Shown here: positions 16,793 through 27,135 of the stretch, in pieces | How positions within the stretch are numbered: position 1 is the stretch's first letter | Layout of the letters: each line of letters starts with the position of its first letter | Origin: Planctomycetota bacterium | GTDB taxonomy: Bacteria; Planctomycetota; Phycisphaerae; Phycisphaerales; UBA1924 | Length of the DNA: 64,000 bases | Reading direction: 5' to 3' | NCBI GenBank assembly: GCA_018242625.1 | Contig: JAFEBO010000006.1 | Coordinates: forward strand, 1-64,000 | The notes under the pieces: generated by a model | The model's database searches: none | The model's input: the letters and a program-made list of their open reading frames with translations, nothing else | What the model was told of the DNA's origin: nothing | Program-made: the position numbers and the translations under genes

Positions 16793-18651
16793 CGGCCACC
16801 TCCCGCGCCCGGCTGCGGACTCGGCGTCTTTTCCTTCGGCGCATCCTTCGGAGCTCTCGGAGGCAAGGCCGAGGACTCGGGCGAATCAGCCGGCGGCTGC
16901 TGCAACTTGGGCGTCGCGGGGGTCACGGAAGACGTCGGCGACGCCGCGGGCGCTCCGCCCGGCGCCGGCTTGGGCTGGGCCGGGGATTGGGCGGGGGCCG
17001 CCGGGCGAGTCGCCGGGGCCGGAGCCGTTGCCGCCGGCAGCTTGGTGTTCCGCCACTTGCCGATGAACGTCCCTTTGATCTTCGTGCCCGCGTTTGTGTA
17101 CTGGGGAGGGGACCAGCTCTCTATGTTGCTCCCTCCGATCGAAGAGAGCGACTTGAACACCTGTTCCGCGGCCTTGATGTCCGGCACCAGAACGATGACC
17201 ATCACCTGCGAGCTGCTGCCCGAGGAGAACGTGATGCTCTCCAGCTCGATCTCCGAGTCTCCGAGCGCCCTCGAAAGCGTGTCCAGTTCCTGTACGATCG
17301 GGCGCGTCGGCTCGATCTTGGTCCGCTCGCGTTCCTGCTCGTAGCGGTTGATGAGCTTGTTGAGCTCCGTCCCGATATCCACATCGCCCGACAGCTTCAT
17401 GAGATTCGGGTACGAAGCCTGCACGAGCGACCGCCAGCGCTGATCCTCCGCCTCGGCCGCTTCTCCGAGCCGGCTTGCGCTCGCCCGCAGCTTGTACGCC
17501 GCACCCATGAAGAGCACCGCACCCGCGGCCAGCCCGATCGCCAGCCAGTGATGCATCCACTTCTGCACGCGACCGGGCCGCTTGGTCAGGGCCTCCAGCC
17601 CGCGGATCTGCTGCTCGTCCGGGGCCTGATCGGCGATCGTCGCGGCGAGGCGCGCCATCGTCGCCCCGATCGGGTCGCTGTCCATCACCAGGTCGACCCC
17701 GGCGCCGCCCCACGCGCCCGCCAGCTTCGCCCCAAACTGCCCCGCCCGATACGCCGCCGATTCCTCGCCGACACCGACCGGATCATCCGCAGCGATGCAC
17801 GCGACCCGGCGCGGCACAATCCCGAGCTGCGCGCCCCAGGCGATCCAGTCGCTCACAATCCGGGCCGCATCGCCTGGACCCGGCGTCGGCACCCGGCCGA
17901 CCGTGGTCGGCGCCGCCAGACGCAGCGATCCGCCCGCCATCAGGTCCCCATCGTGCGACCAGCACCAGAGAAGGCGTCCGCGCGGGTCAACCAGCACCAC
18001 CGCCGTCACGCCCGAATCGTCCGCCACCACATCCCCGCCCGAACGCACCGGCGCGGCGCCCCACACCTTGGCCATCGCGTGCCAGATCGAGGTCACCCCG
18101 TCCACCACGATCCCGTTCTGATCAAGAAGATCGATCAGGAGACGAACCGGCGCATCCGCACCCGCGAGCACCGGAACGCGCAGCGCCGCGGCCGCCACGG
18201 GGAGTTCCGCCTTGCCGCCCTTGCCTTTGACCGTCGGCTCGACCGCGATCGCCAGCGCCTGCACGCCGGCCTCCCGCTCCGAGGGGAGATAAAAGGAAAG
18301 CCCCGGCCCGACTTGCGAGCCCGCCTCTTCGCTCGTCACCCCCGCGCTCGCGACCGACGAAACCACGCGGGCCTCGGCGCTCGGGCTGGTGATCCAACTC
18401 GCCGCGTACCCCTCCGAATCCAGGCAGATCAGGCCGAGCTCGCCCGTGCGTCCCTTCTCGCCCAGCGTCCGCGCCCGGACCCACTCCGCCGCCTGCGCGA
18501 TCGGCCTTTCTTCAAAGAGCTCTCCATCCTCGCCGGGCGCGGCGGCGCCCGGCGCCGTCCACTGCTCATCCGTGCGCGCACCGACAAGACGGATCTTGTC
18601 GATCCGGCTTCCACGGTCCGTCCGCGAGATGTAGCAGACGCGCCCGCTCAT
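16789..18651 (-). CDS. GspL/PilM-PilN-like platform protein with Pro-rich tail
   Basis: 620 residues. The large N-terminal part (~1-365) would be cytoplasmic and resembles the actin-like domain of GspL/PilM, though no ATP-binding motif is clear. A transmembrane helix follows (~372-392, HHWLAIGLAAGAVLFMGAAY), then a PilN-like periplasmic coiled coil and a ferredoxin-like region (ELDTLSRAL, SQVMVIVLVPD). The last ~80 residues are Pro/Ala-rich. GspL links the secretion ATPase to the membrane platform. It overlaps both neighbours by ATGA. It is longer than typical GspL (~400) because of the N-terminal part and the tail. Confidence 0.6.
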   Translation of the reverse strand: MSGRVCYISRTDRGSRIDKIRLVGARTDEQWTAPGAAAPGEDGELFEERPIAQAAEWVRARTLGEKGRTGELGLICLDSEGYAASWITSPSAEARVVSSVASAGVTSEEAGSQVGPGLSFYLPSEREAGVQALAIAVEPTVKGKGGKAELPVAAAALRVPVLAGADAPVRLLIDLLDQNGIVVDGVTSIWHAMAKVWGAAPVRSGGDVVADDSGVTAVVLVDPRGRLLWCWSHDGDLMAGGSLRLAAPTTVGRVPTPGPGDAARIVSDWIAWGAQLGIVPRRVACIAADDPVGVGEESAAYRAGQFGAKLAGAWGGAGVDLVMDSDPIGATMARLAATIADQAPDEQQIRGLEALTKRPGRVQKWMHHWLAIGLAAGAVLFMGAAYKLRASASRLGEAAEAEDQRWRSLVQASYPNLMKLSGDVDIGTELNKLINRYEQERERTKIEPTRPIVQELDTLSRALGDSEIELESITFSSGSSSQVMVIVLVPDIKAAEQVFKSLSSIGGSNIESWSPPQYTNAGTKIKGTFIGKWRNTKLPAATAPAPATRPAAPAQSPAQPKPAPGGAPAASPTSSVTPATPKLQQPPADSPESSALPPRAPKDAPKEKTPSPQPGAGGGR

Positions 18652-19391
18652 TCTCTCGGCTGGCTCCCCGATTCATCGCGGAAATTGCCCCGACCCGGCC
18701 TCATGCCCGGCGGCCGCATCTCCGAATTCCGGTTGCCGCGGTTAAACGCCGGGACGGGCGGCCCGCCGTTCGGTGCCGCACTGTTCGCCGGCGCGGGAGC
18801 GGGATTCGCTGGGCTCGCCTGGAGCGAGGTAAAGGCAGGGCCGCTCTTGGGCGCCAGGTCGATCTTCCGTGAAGCACCCTTCATCTCGATCTCGATCGCG
18901 TCTTTTTCAACCTTGACCAGCTTGACCGACTCGCCGCTCGACTTGTGCACGACATCGCCCACCGCAAGCACCTGCTGATGCGACTCGATCGAGACCAGCG
19001 CCATCGGGTGGCTTTCCGATCCCAGCCGTCCCAGGTACGTCACCGCCATCTCATTGGGTGGAGCCACAGGCAAAGGCTCGGGCACCTGACCCGACTCATC
19101 CCCGCCCTCCGCCGCCACCTCCGGAGGTGGCTTGGGATGATTTCCCAATTGCGCCAGGTTGCTGGCGATTGCAGAGGCTCTGCGCTCGCTCACCACCGGC
19201 GACTCGGTCGAGTTCGCGGGCTCGGCGGGTTTCATCGGCTCCAGGGCGGCCGGCCGCTCGATCTTGGGCACCGCCAGGCCGGGCAGCCCCACGGCAAAGA
19301 CCACGCCCGCCAGGGACGCCAGCGCCACGGCGGCAATCTGCCCGCCCCGTGTGACGCTCTTTGCACGCTCGCGTGTCACGTCCTTGAACAC
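18648..19391 (-). CDS. GspC/PilP-like periplasmic linker protein
   Basis: 247 residues, GTG start with AGGAAGG five bases upstream. One N-terminal transmembrane helix (IAAVALASLAGVVFAVGLPG), a Pro/Ala linker, then a small beta domain around residues 115-175: AVTYLGRLGSESHPMALVSI, QVLAVGDVV, VKLVKVEKDAIEIEMKG. This pattern (a value reported to a 'GDxV' turn, then a short beta strand pair) is the homology region of GspC and PilP, which binds the secretin. The Asn/Pro/Gly-rich tail is disordered. Its place next to GspL and GspM supports the call. Confidence 0.65.
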   Translation of the reverse strand: MFKDVTRERAKSVTRGGQIAAVALASLAGVVFAVGLPGLAVPKIERPAALEPMKPAEPANSTESPVVSERRASAIASNLAQLGNHPKPPPEVAAEGGDESGQVPEPLPVAPPNEMAVTYLGRLGSESHPMALVSIESHQQVLAVGDVVHKSSGESVKLVKVEKDAIEIEMKGASRKIDLAPKSGPAFTSLQASPANPAPAPANSAAPNGGPPVPAFNRGNRNSEMRPPGMRPGRGNFRDESGSQPRE

Positions 19392-19477
19392 TGGCGCCTT
19401 CCTTTCCGGATCAGCTCCGCCGACCGGCCGGTTACACGCCGGCCGCCGCCATTGTACGAATCAGAAGCGGGCCGAAA

Positions 19478-20346
19478 CTAGCGAAGATCCTCCCGCGTCC
19501 ACTGCCGGATCACGGACTTGGCCGATGTCACCCCGCCGGCGTTCGCCGTGGTGTTATTCATGATGGCCACGCCCTTGTACCGCAGGATGGGCCCACCGCC
19601 CAGAAGACGGTCCGCCTCGACTTCCGCCACGATGTTCCACACCTGCGGCTCCACGGTAATCGCCTTGAGCAGCTTCGCCCGGGCTTCCGCGGTCAGGCCC
19701 GTCTTGTTCGCAACTTCCGACAGAGCGTTGGCATTCACGCTCGGATCCTCACGGGCCCGGAGCAGCTCCGCCAGCACTTCCTCTGTCTTTTCCCCCGCCG
19801 TCGCTCCCATTACGACCGCCCGGATCGTCCGCGCCGACGCCGACCGCAGGCTCACCCCAAGCGGCCCGGACTCCCGACGGGCGATCGTCCCCTCCCCGCC
19901 GGGCGCCTCGACGCCCCCCGCGTCCAGCTCGTTGGCCGCCGCGATGATCGCCTGGGCCAGCGCCGCATCCTCGGCGGCAACCGTCGCCACATGATTCAAA
20001 ATCGAGCCCTGCGCGTCCGAAAGATAGATCTTTGCCGTCTCGGCGCTGTTAGCCGTCGGGGTCATCCCTTCCGAAAGTTTGACCGACATCGCCAGCCCGC
20101 CCTCGCCCAGCCTCCCGGCCAGACGCGAAGCCGAGGTATTCCGCAGCCAGGCCTCCAGAAGCTGATGCAGCCCGCGACCGGCGTGATAGTTCTCGTACGA
20201 ACGCACGATGCCCGCGACCGACCGCGTCTGCGCCATGAAGCGATCGAGCATGATCGCGATCAGCGTCGCCAGCGCCAGGCTCACCATCAGCACGATGGGC
20301 AGGGCAAAGGCCGAGCGGAACGAGATTGGAATCCGGCGCGTTCGCA

Positions 20347-20347
<1 letters not shown>
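19478..20347 (-). CDS. gspK: GspK-like minor pseudopilin
   Basis: 289 residues. The ATG at 20347 overlaps the stop of the previous gene (TGATG). The N-terminus is basic, then hydrophobic (FALPIVLMVSLALATLIAIM), followed by the helix FMAQTRSVAGIVRSYENYHAGRGLHQLLEAW, matching the GspK start where FAL replaces the FTL of other pseudopilins. GspK lacks the conserved Glu+5 and sits at the tip of the pseudopilus. The body has the helical domain expected for GspK but is shorter than the E. coli protein (~325). The LYLSDAQGSILNHVA-like segment corresponds to the family's DE.G.lNlN region. Fairly confident from position plus N-terminus. Confidence 0.65.
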
Positions 20348-21722
<1,375 letters not shown>

Positions 21723-21726
<4 letters not shown>

Positions 21727-22397
21727 CGCCTGGTCCCTCCACCGCCGAGGCCCCCGCCACCACCTTTGTTCGTATTGCTCCGGTTGTTCGCGTCCTGCTG
21801 GCTGATCGATGGCCGCAATGTTCCGCCCCCCGCGCCGGTCATCTGGCCCAGCACGCCCTTAAGCCCGCCACCATCGATCTGCCTGCGGAGTTTGTCGGGA
21901 TTCCAGTTGGGAACGTCCGCCGGGTCGTAGATCCGCGTCAGTGTCACCTGAGGAATTCCCGGCCCGGGGTACATGCTGCCGCCCGTATCTTCGCCAAGCC
22001 AGACACGCACACGCACGACGCGGAAGCGCGAGAACTTGTCCTGCGACGATCGTCCGAGCGAAGCGAGCTGCGCCTCTCTCTTGTCTTCCTCCGCATTGCT
22101 CACGAGCGGCGTGGGCAGCTCAACCGTGACCGCCTCTTCACCCAGCGTCCAGCGATACCTGAACTCTCCGTCTTTTCCGTACTGCACCGGGGCCGACTCG
22201 CTCGGGAGTGAGTTGGGATCGTCAAAGTACTGCAGCAGAAGCCGATTGCCGATCTCCGCCGCGTTCAGCCTGTGAGCATTCCGGATCGAAGCAGCGCTGA
22301 TGTAGTTCACCGCGAGCACAACGCTCATGGTGGTCAGCCCCAGGAGCGCAACCGCCAGCACCGTTTCAAGGAAGGTGATGCCGCGGGCGGATCGCAC
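21723..22397 (-). CDS. GspI/GspH-like minor pseudopilin
   Basis: 224 residues. N-terminal signal RGITFLETVLAVALLGL has Gly-1 and Glu+5, the features needed for prepilin peptidase cleavage and pilus insertion. The globular part contains YRWTLGEEAVTVELPTP and FRVVRVRVWLG, resembling the small beta domain of GspI, and ends in a Gly-rich tail (KGGGGGLGGGGTRR). It overlaps the next gene by ATGA. GspI is the usual neighbour of GspJ and GspK and forms the tip complex with them; GspH is the alternative. Confidence 0.6.
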
Positions 22398-22413
22398 GAA
22401 AACGCTCCTGTCG

Positions 22414-22848
22414 TTAGTTGCCCTGGCTGGAGATCACGGCTTCGAAGGCGCTGATGTCGTCGGCCGATGGCGACTGCCCGTCCGGGCCGCGGCTGAACAG
22501 AATGAACGGCTGCTCCGGCGAAGGGCCGGCGGGGTCGTACACGAGCGGACGCTTCCAGCCATCGCTGAGCTTGCCCGCCTCCAGGATCTTCGCGGTCACG
22601 AGCGTCTGCAGATCCGGCGGATACGCGCTCTGCTCCAGGTGGTACTGCGCGATCGCATTCTTGATCGTCGCCAGGGTGGCGCGCGTGGCCGTGGCCTTGG
22701 CCTTCTCACCCTGGCCAAGCACGTTGTACGCCGCCACCGCCATCAGCACGCCGAGAATAACCAGCACGAGCGTCAGCTCGAGCAGCGAAAAACCCCGCGC
22801 CAGGGCCGAGGGAGCGGGACGTGTTGCAGTGGTGGAAGCGTTTTTCAT
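22414..22848 (-). CDS. gspG: GspG-like major pseudopilin
   Basis: 144 residues from the ATG at 22848; a longer in-frame ORF upstream has no pseudopilin character. The signal reads ALARGFSLLELTLVLVILGV with Gly-1 and Glu+5. Then come VLGQGEKAKATATRATLATI and IKNAIAQYHLEQSAYPPDLQTLV, very close to the GspG pattern, and DGWKRPLVYDPAG and FSRGPDGQ, corresponding to the DxWGxPYxY and SxGxDG regions where GspG binds calcium. GspG polymerises into the pseudopilus that pushes substrates through the secretin. A 245-base gap separates it from the GspF-like gene upstream, so it may be made from an extra promoter. Confidence 0.85.
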   Translation of the reverse strand: MKNASTTATRPAPSALARGFSLLELTLVLVILGVLMAVAAYNVLGQGEKAKATATRATLATIKNAIAQYHLEQSAYPPDLQTLVTAKILEAGKLSDGWKRPLVYDPAGPSPEQPFILFSRGPDGQSPSADDISAFEAVISSQGN

Positions 22849-23093
22849 AGTCAATGTCTCTAGCGCGCCCGGGCCGCGGCCGGTTCGCGTGTTGCGGACA
22901 AAGCGGCCTGCCGTTCGCTCAATTCCGCACATTTTGGCCCATGCCAACCCGGCGGCAGCCAATCTTATCGGCCAAACCGCATGGCGGGGCCAGACAGGCA
23001 ATCACGCCACACTGCCGGGACCGAAACAAAAAGCCCTCCGATTTCATGACCGGGGCGTCATCACCGGCGTGGTCGTGTCCCGGGTTCCCGGGT
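22849..23093. other. 245-base gap between gspF- and gspG-like genes
   Basis: This is long for the interior of an otherwise tightly overlapping operon. I see small hairpin-forming stretches (for example GCCAATCTTATCGGCC-like and CCGGGTTCCCGGG) but no T-run terminator and no convincing gene. It may carry a secondary promoter for the abundant major pseudopilin. Confidence 0.4.
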
Positions 23094-24338
23094 TTACCCA
23101 CCCAGCCCGACGCTGCTGCTCAGATTCAGGAGCGGGATCATGACGCCGAGAATGACCGATCCAACGACAACAAACAGAAAGAGGATCACCGCCGGTTCCA
23201 TGAACGCGATCAGCCGCGCCGACCGCGTCTCCACCTCTTCGGTCATGTCCGTCGCGAGCGTGTCAAAGGCGCTCTGCAGATCGCCCGCGCGTTCCGCGGC
23301 GATCATCAGCCGCCGCGTCGTGATCGGAAGGCTCGTCACCTCATCGATCAGGTTGCGAAGCACGCCGCCTTCGATCAGCCTGGTCCGAAGCTTGTCGAGC
23401 TGCTCGCGCATCTCCGGGTGCGAGATCGCGCCGCTCCCGATACCCAGGGCATCCGCGAGCGGCACGCCGCACCGCGTCAGGGCCGCCATCACGCTGAAAA
23501 AGCGGGCCGATTCCTGGGCCAGCACCACCTGGCGGATCGCCGGCGCCTTGCGCATGAACGCGAAGATAACCGCCGCCACCGGCTTGCGGAATATGAACGC
23601 GGCGCCGCCCAGAAAACCCAGCACGATCGCGATGATGAGCAGATTGTCCCGCAGAAAGAGCCCGATCGCGAGCAATACCCGCGTAAACAGCGGCAGCTGC
23701 GCCCCCGCCGACTCGAGCGCCTCGCCGATCTTGGGCAGGATCTGCGTCAGCAGGAATGCCGCGGCAAGCATCGTGATCGTCAGCAGGATCGCCGGGTAGA
23801 TCATCAGCGTCGCCGCCTTGCCCTGGATGGAGAGCTGGCGACGTGCCGCGATCGCGAGCTGCTTGGCCGCGCCGGCCAGGTCGCCCGTCCTTTCGGCGGC
23901 CCGGTACAGCGCCACCGTCACACGGTCAAAGCCGCCCACCTGTTCGCACGCATCCGCAAAGCTCGCACCCCCGGCCACCAGATCCCGCATCCGCAGCGCA
24001 CGCGGCCTCATCGCGCTCGAAACAGACGCCGCCGTCACCTCGAGCGCCTCCACGAGCGGCGATCCCCTCGAAAGAAGCTGCGCGAGCTGCGTGTTCAGTT
24101 CCGCCTGATCCTTCAGCTTGGCCTCGCCCGTCGACTCGCGAACCGCGATCGGCAGTTTCACCGATCGAAGCAGAGCCATCCGCTCCTTGCGAAGTTCGCC
24201 CGCCAGATGCCTCTCATCCCGGGCCTGCCGCACACCGAACGAACGCCCTCCACCCGGCTTGGCTGCCATATAAAGAAACGACGCCGCCGACTTACGCGAC
24301 GGAGTACGGCCGGAAGTTGTGGTCAGGGCACGGCTCAA
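23094..24338 (-). CDS. gspF: GspF/PilC-like inner-membrane platform protein
   Basis: About 414 residues from the TTG at 24338; the frame is open to 24521 and the start is uncertain. The family N-terminus (SFLYMAAKPGGGRSFGVRQA) must be included, so the ATG at 24269 is too late. Two related halves follow: LAQLLSRGSPLVEALEV...AERTGDLAGAAKQLA and SVMAALTRCGVPLADALGI...AERAGDLQSAFDTLA, each followed by a transmembrane helix, with a third near the C-terminus (PAVILFLFVVVGSVILGVMI). This is the duplicated GspF/PilC fold that rotates with the ATPase to assemble the pseudopilus. TAAAAT-like sequence near 24347 could be a -10. GspE and GspD are not in the window. Confidence 0.85.
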   Translation of the reverse strand: MSRALTTTSGRTPSRKSAASFLYMAAKPGGGRSFGVRQARDERHLAGELRKERMALLRSVKLPIAVRESTGEAKLKDQAELNTQLAQLLSRGSPLVEALEVTAASVSSAMRPRALRMRDLVAGGASFADACEQVGGFDRVTVALYRAAERTGDLAGAAKQLAIAARRQLSIQGKAATLMIYPAILLTITMLAAAFLLTQILPKIGEALESAGAQLPLFTRVLLAIGLFLRDNLLIIAIVLGFLGGAAFIFRKPVAAVIFAFMRKAPAIRQVVLAQESARFFSVMAALTRCGVPLADALGIGSGAISHPEMREQLDKLRTRLIEGGVLRNLIDEVTSLPITTRRLMIAAERAGDLQSAFDTLATDMTEEVETRSARLIAFMEPAVILFLFVVVGSVILGVMIPLLNLSSSVGLGG

Positions 24339-24392
24339 GGTCTCGATTTTAGTTCCCGTGGAGCGCCGGGCAGAGCGTTCGCGTTCGCGCCG

Positions 24393-24408
24393 GGTACCAA
24401 CTTGTACC
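24393..24408. promoter_or_regulatory. inverted repeat GGTAC-N6-GTACC between gspF and tdh
   Basis: A perfect five-base dyad with a six-base spacer in the divergent region between the secretion operon and threonine dehydrogenase. Position suits an operator for either gene. No regulator is nearby. Confidence 0.3.
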
Positions 24409-24592
24409 ATCATTTCCGGCGAGATTCTGGCGCAGGACCGGCGAACGCAACTCGCGAAATCGCCAATCGCCTCCCGGGCCACAAGTCGTGCCCCAGACGC
24501 CGACTGCCGAGGGGCATTCATATGATCGCAACATGGCCACCGCGACCCTGAATCCCACCGATTCTCGAACGTCCGAACCCTCCAGGAAGACC

Positions 24593-25630
24593 ATGCGTGC
24601 GCTCTACAAGCACCACGCCGGCGAGGGCCTCAAGTTCGATCCCGCACGCGAGAAGCCCACGCCCGGCCCGCGCGATGTGCTGATCAAGGTCTCCAAGGTC
24701 GGCATCTGCGGCACCGACCGCCACATCTGGGAATGGGACGACTGGGCCGCCGGCCGCATCCCCGTCGGCATCGTCACCGGCCATGAATTCGTCGGCGTCA
24801 TCGAAGCCGTCGGCAACGCCGTCACCCGCTACAAGCCCGGCCTGCGCGTCAGCGCCGAAGGCCACATCACCGCGGGCATCGATTACAACAGCCGCACCGG
24901 CAACGCGCACATCGCCAGCGACACGCGCATCCTGGGCATCGACCGCGACGGCGTCTTCGCCGACTACGTCTGCGTGCCCGAAGAAAACGTCTGGCCCGTC
25001 CATCCCAGGATCCCCGACAAGGTCGCCGCCGTGCTCGATCCGCTCGGCAACGCCGTGCACACCGTCATGGCGGCGGGCGTCTCCGCCAAAAGTGTGCTGA
25101 TCACCGGCACCGGCATCATCGGGCTCATGGCTGTCACCGTGGCGCGTGCAGCAGGCGCCGGGCGCATCTTCGCCACCGACATCAACCCAACGCGCCGCGA
25201 CCTGGCCAAGAAGCTGGGCGCCACCGATGTCTTCGATCCGCGCAACAGCTCCTGGATCAGCGACGTCAAAAAGGCCTGCCGCAACGAAGGCGTCGACGTC
25301 CTGCTCGAAATGTCCGGCTCGCCCGCGGCGTACGACCAGGGCTTCAGCGCCCTGCGCAACGGGGGTACCGCCGCCCTGCTTGGCATCCCCGCCAAGCCCC
25401 CCACCTTCAACATCACGCAGCACGTCGTCTTTAAGGGCGCCACCGTGCTCGGCATCAACGGCCGGCGGATGTTCGAAACGTGGTACCAGATGGAAGAACT
25501 GCTGCTCTCCGGCCGCCTCGAACTGGGCGACATCATCACCCACGAATTCCCCCTCGAGCAGTTCGAAAAGGCCTTCGACACCATGATGCACGGCGACGGC
25601 ATCAAGGTCGTGATGAACGTCAACGGGTGA
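24593..25630 (+). CDS. tdh: L-threonine 3-dehydrogenase-like zinc alcohol dehydrogenase
   Basis: 345 residues. I chose the ATG at 24593 (AGGA five bases before) over one at 24533; it gives the family length and its MRALYKHHAGEGL start. Catalytic-zinc residues are present: Cys in KVGICGTDRHIWEWD (residue ~39), GHEFVG and a following Glu. FDPFGNAVHT of E. coli Tdh appears as LDPLGNAVHTVM, and GTGIIGLMA marks the NAD-binding fold; GRRMFETWYQM is a Tdh signature. It would oxidise L-threonine to 2-amino-3-ketobutyrate. The four Cys of the structural-zinc lobe are absent: after SAEGHIT the segment reads AGIDYNSRTGNAHIA. A related substrate cannot be excluded. Confidence 0.85.
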   Translation: MRALYKHHAGEGLKFDPAREKPTPGPRDVLIKVSKVGICGTDRHIWEWDDWAAGRIPVGIVTGHEFVGVIEAVGNAVTRYKPGLRVSAEGHITAGIDYNSRTGNAHIASDTRILGIDRDGVFADYVCVPEENVWPVHPRIPDKVAAVLDPLGNAVHTVMAAGVSAKSVLITGTGIIGLMAVTVARAAGAGRIFATDINPTRRDLAKKLGATDVFDPRNSSWISDVKKACRNEGVDVLLEMSGSPAAYDQGFSALRNGGTAALLGIPAKPPTFNITQHVVFKGATVLGINGRRMFETWYQMEELLLSGRLELGDIITHEFPLEQFEKAFDTMMHGDGIKVVMNVNG

Positions 25631-25647
25631 CAAAGCCACCTCGTGCG

Positions 25648-25684
25648 GTTGGATGCCATCCAACGCTCTTTTTTCGCTTTTTTG
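25648..25684 (+). terminator. rho-independent terminator after tdh
   Basis: GTTGGAT-GCC-ATCCAAC forms a seven-pair stem (25648-25664), followed by GCTCTTTTTTCGCTTTTTT. It lies 17 bases after the tdh stop and isolates tdh from the dockerin genes. Confidence 0.85.
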
Positions 25685-25769
25685 CGAATTAGACAAGCCT
25701 CCGAACGCTCTCCTTGCGTGAACGTGGTGGGATACTTGTTTGCCTGACGCCCCGCTCCGGAGCCTTCCC

Positions 25770-27053
25770 GTGAAAAACGCGCGCCTGTACCTGATCGCCT
25801 CGCCCGCTCTCTGTGCCGCGGCCCTCGCCGGCCCCCTCGGCACCGGGTTCACCTCCGGCAACATCCGTGCCGCAGGATTCCCGGACCCGCTGCGCCAGAA
25901 CACGCTCGCCCCTGTCGGCCCCAAATCGGGCTCGGGGGGCGGTTCCACCGGCGGCGGGTTCGGCGGCTTCGCCACAACCAGCGTGGGAATCACCGACTCC
26001 GACGATCAGTCCTCCATCGCTGTTTCCGGCTACGCATTCCACCCCATCAACGATGGCTACACAGCCTCCTACACCCAGACACCCATCACCTTGGCCCTCA
26101 CCAAGTCCACCAAATACACCATCGCCGAGAACTCGAGCGTGGACTATGCCCCTCAGCCGCTCGTGACCTTCGAGGCGCTCACCGGTGATATCTCGCCCGA
26201 CTCTCCAACCTCCGGCACCCTCAGCGCCGGCATTTACAAGATCAGCTATGGAGTAGCGGCAGGCCTCAAGTACGCGCTCGGCAGTTCGGTCGTCTCGCCG
26301 TGGTACCCCGTCTCCGGCGCCGGCAAGATCAACAGCGCTTCGCTCGACTGGAAAATCAGCCTCAAGCCGATGTTGCAGAGCTACCTGATCGGCAATCCGA
26401 CCTTCGCCACCAGCTACTACGTCTGGGGCCAGTCCTTCACCCCCTCCACTTTCGGAATGATGGGCACGCAGTGGTCCCCCAAAGCCACACCCAAACTCGT
26501 CAAGCTCTCCGAGTTCACCATCAACTTTGATTACTACTGGACCGACATCCCGCCGACGCTCTCGATCTTCGACGCGCCGCCCACCCTGGCGCAAGCCGCC
26601 AGCGGAGCCGGCAGCCGCGCGACCGGCGTGCACGTGGGCAACGGCACCTACCGCTTCACCGACGCCGTTCTCGATTACCACACCAAGTACTACGCCGTCC
26701 TGCCCTACCCCGCAAACATGGCCGACAGCGGCTACGACACCTACACCGGCGGCGTCGACCTGTTCCCCCGGCTCGACATCGATCCCAACGTCATCAACGA
26801 GGGCTACGGCACGTTCGACATCGGCTTCTTCGCCTATTTCGACTACCTCCCCGGCTGCCCCGCGGACCTCAACGGCGACGGTCTCGTCGACGATTCCGAC
26901 TTCGTCGCCTTCGCGAACGGTTACAACACCCTCGATTGCCTCGACCCCGAGATGCCGGGAGGGTGCCCTGCAAATCTGAACAACGACCTCGTCGTCGACG
27001 ATGGCGACTTTGTCATCTTCGCCGCCGCGTACAACGACCTGATCTGTCCTTAA
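25770..27053 (+). CDS. secreted GC-type dockerin protein (paralogue A)
   Basis: 427 residues from the GTG at 25770, seven bases after GGAG. A signal peptide (VKNARLYLIASPALCAAALA) is followed by FTSGNIRAAGFPDPLRQ and a Gly/Ser run (GSGGGSTGGGFGG). The middle is beta-rich with no family I recognise. The C-terminus has two calcium-loop repeats: CPADLNGDGLVDDSDFVAFA...LDC and CPANLNNDLVVDDGDFVIFA...LICP. This dual F-hand unit framed by Cys is the GC-type dockerin tail I associate with Phycisphaerae proteins; it probably serves attachment or sorting outside the cell. The next gene shares the N-terminal motif, so the pair arose by duplication. Confidence 0.8.
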   Translation: MKNARLYLIASPALCAAALAGPLGTGFTSGNIRAAGFPDPLRQNTLAPVGPKSGSGGGSTGGGFGGFATTSVGITDSDDQSSIAVSGYAFHPINDGYTASYTQTPITLALTKSTKYTIAENSSVDYAPQPLVTFEALTGDISPDSPTSGTLSAGIYKISYGVAAGLKYALGSSVVSPWYPVSGAGKINSASLDWKISLKPMLQSYLIGNPTFATSYYVWGQSFTPSTFGMMGTQWSPKATPKLVKLSEFTINFDYYWTDIPPTLSIFDAPPTLAQAASGAGSRATGVHVGNGTYRFTDAVLDYHTKYYAVLPYPANMADSGYDTYTGGVDLFPRLDIDPNVINEGYGTFDIGFFAYFDYLPGCPADLNGDGLVDDSDFVAFANGYNTLDCLDPEMPGGCPANLNNDLVVDDGDFVIFAAAYNDLICP

Positions 27054-27135
27054 TGAGCGGACGGAAAACCCGCTCTACCATTCTCCTCCTTCGAGCTCCC
27101 GCGCAGCGGCAGGCTCGGCAGGTGGGAGAGTCATC

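Noticed and set aside
16987-18978. 663-codon + strand frame opposite the GspL-like gene
   Set aside because: Arg/His/Pro-rich mirror translation with no start context; the minus genes form an overlapping operon.
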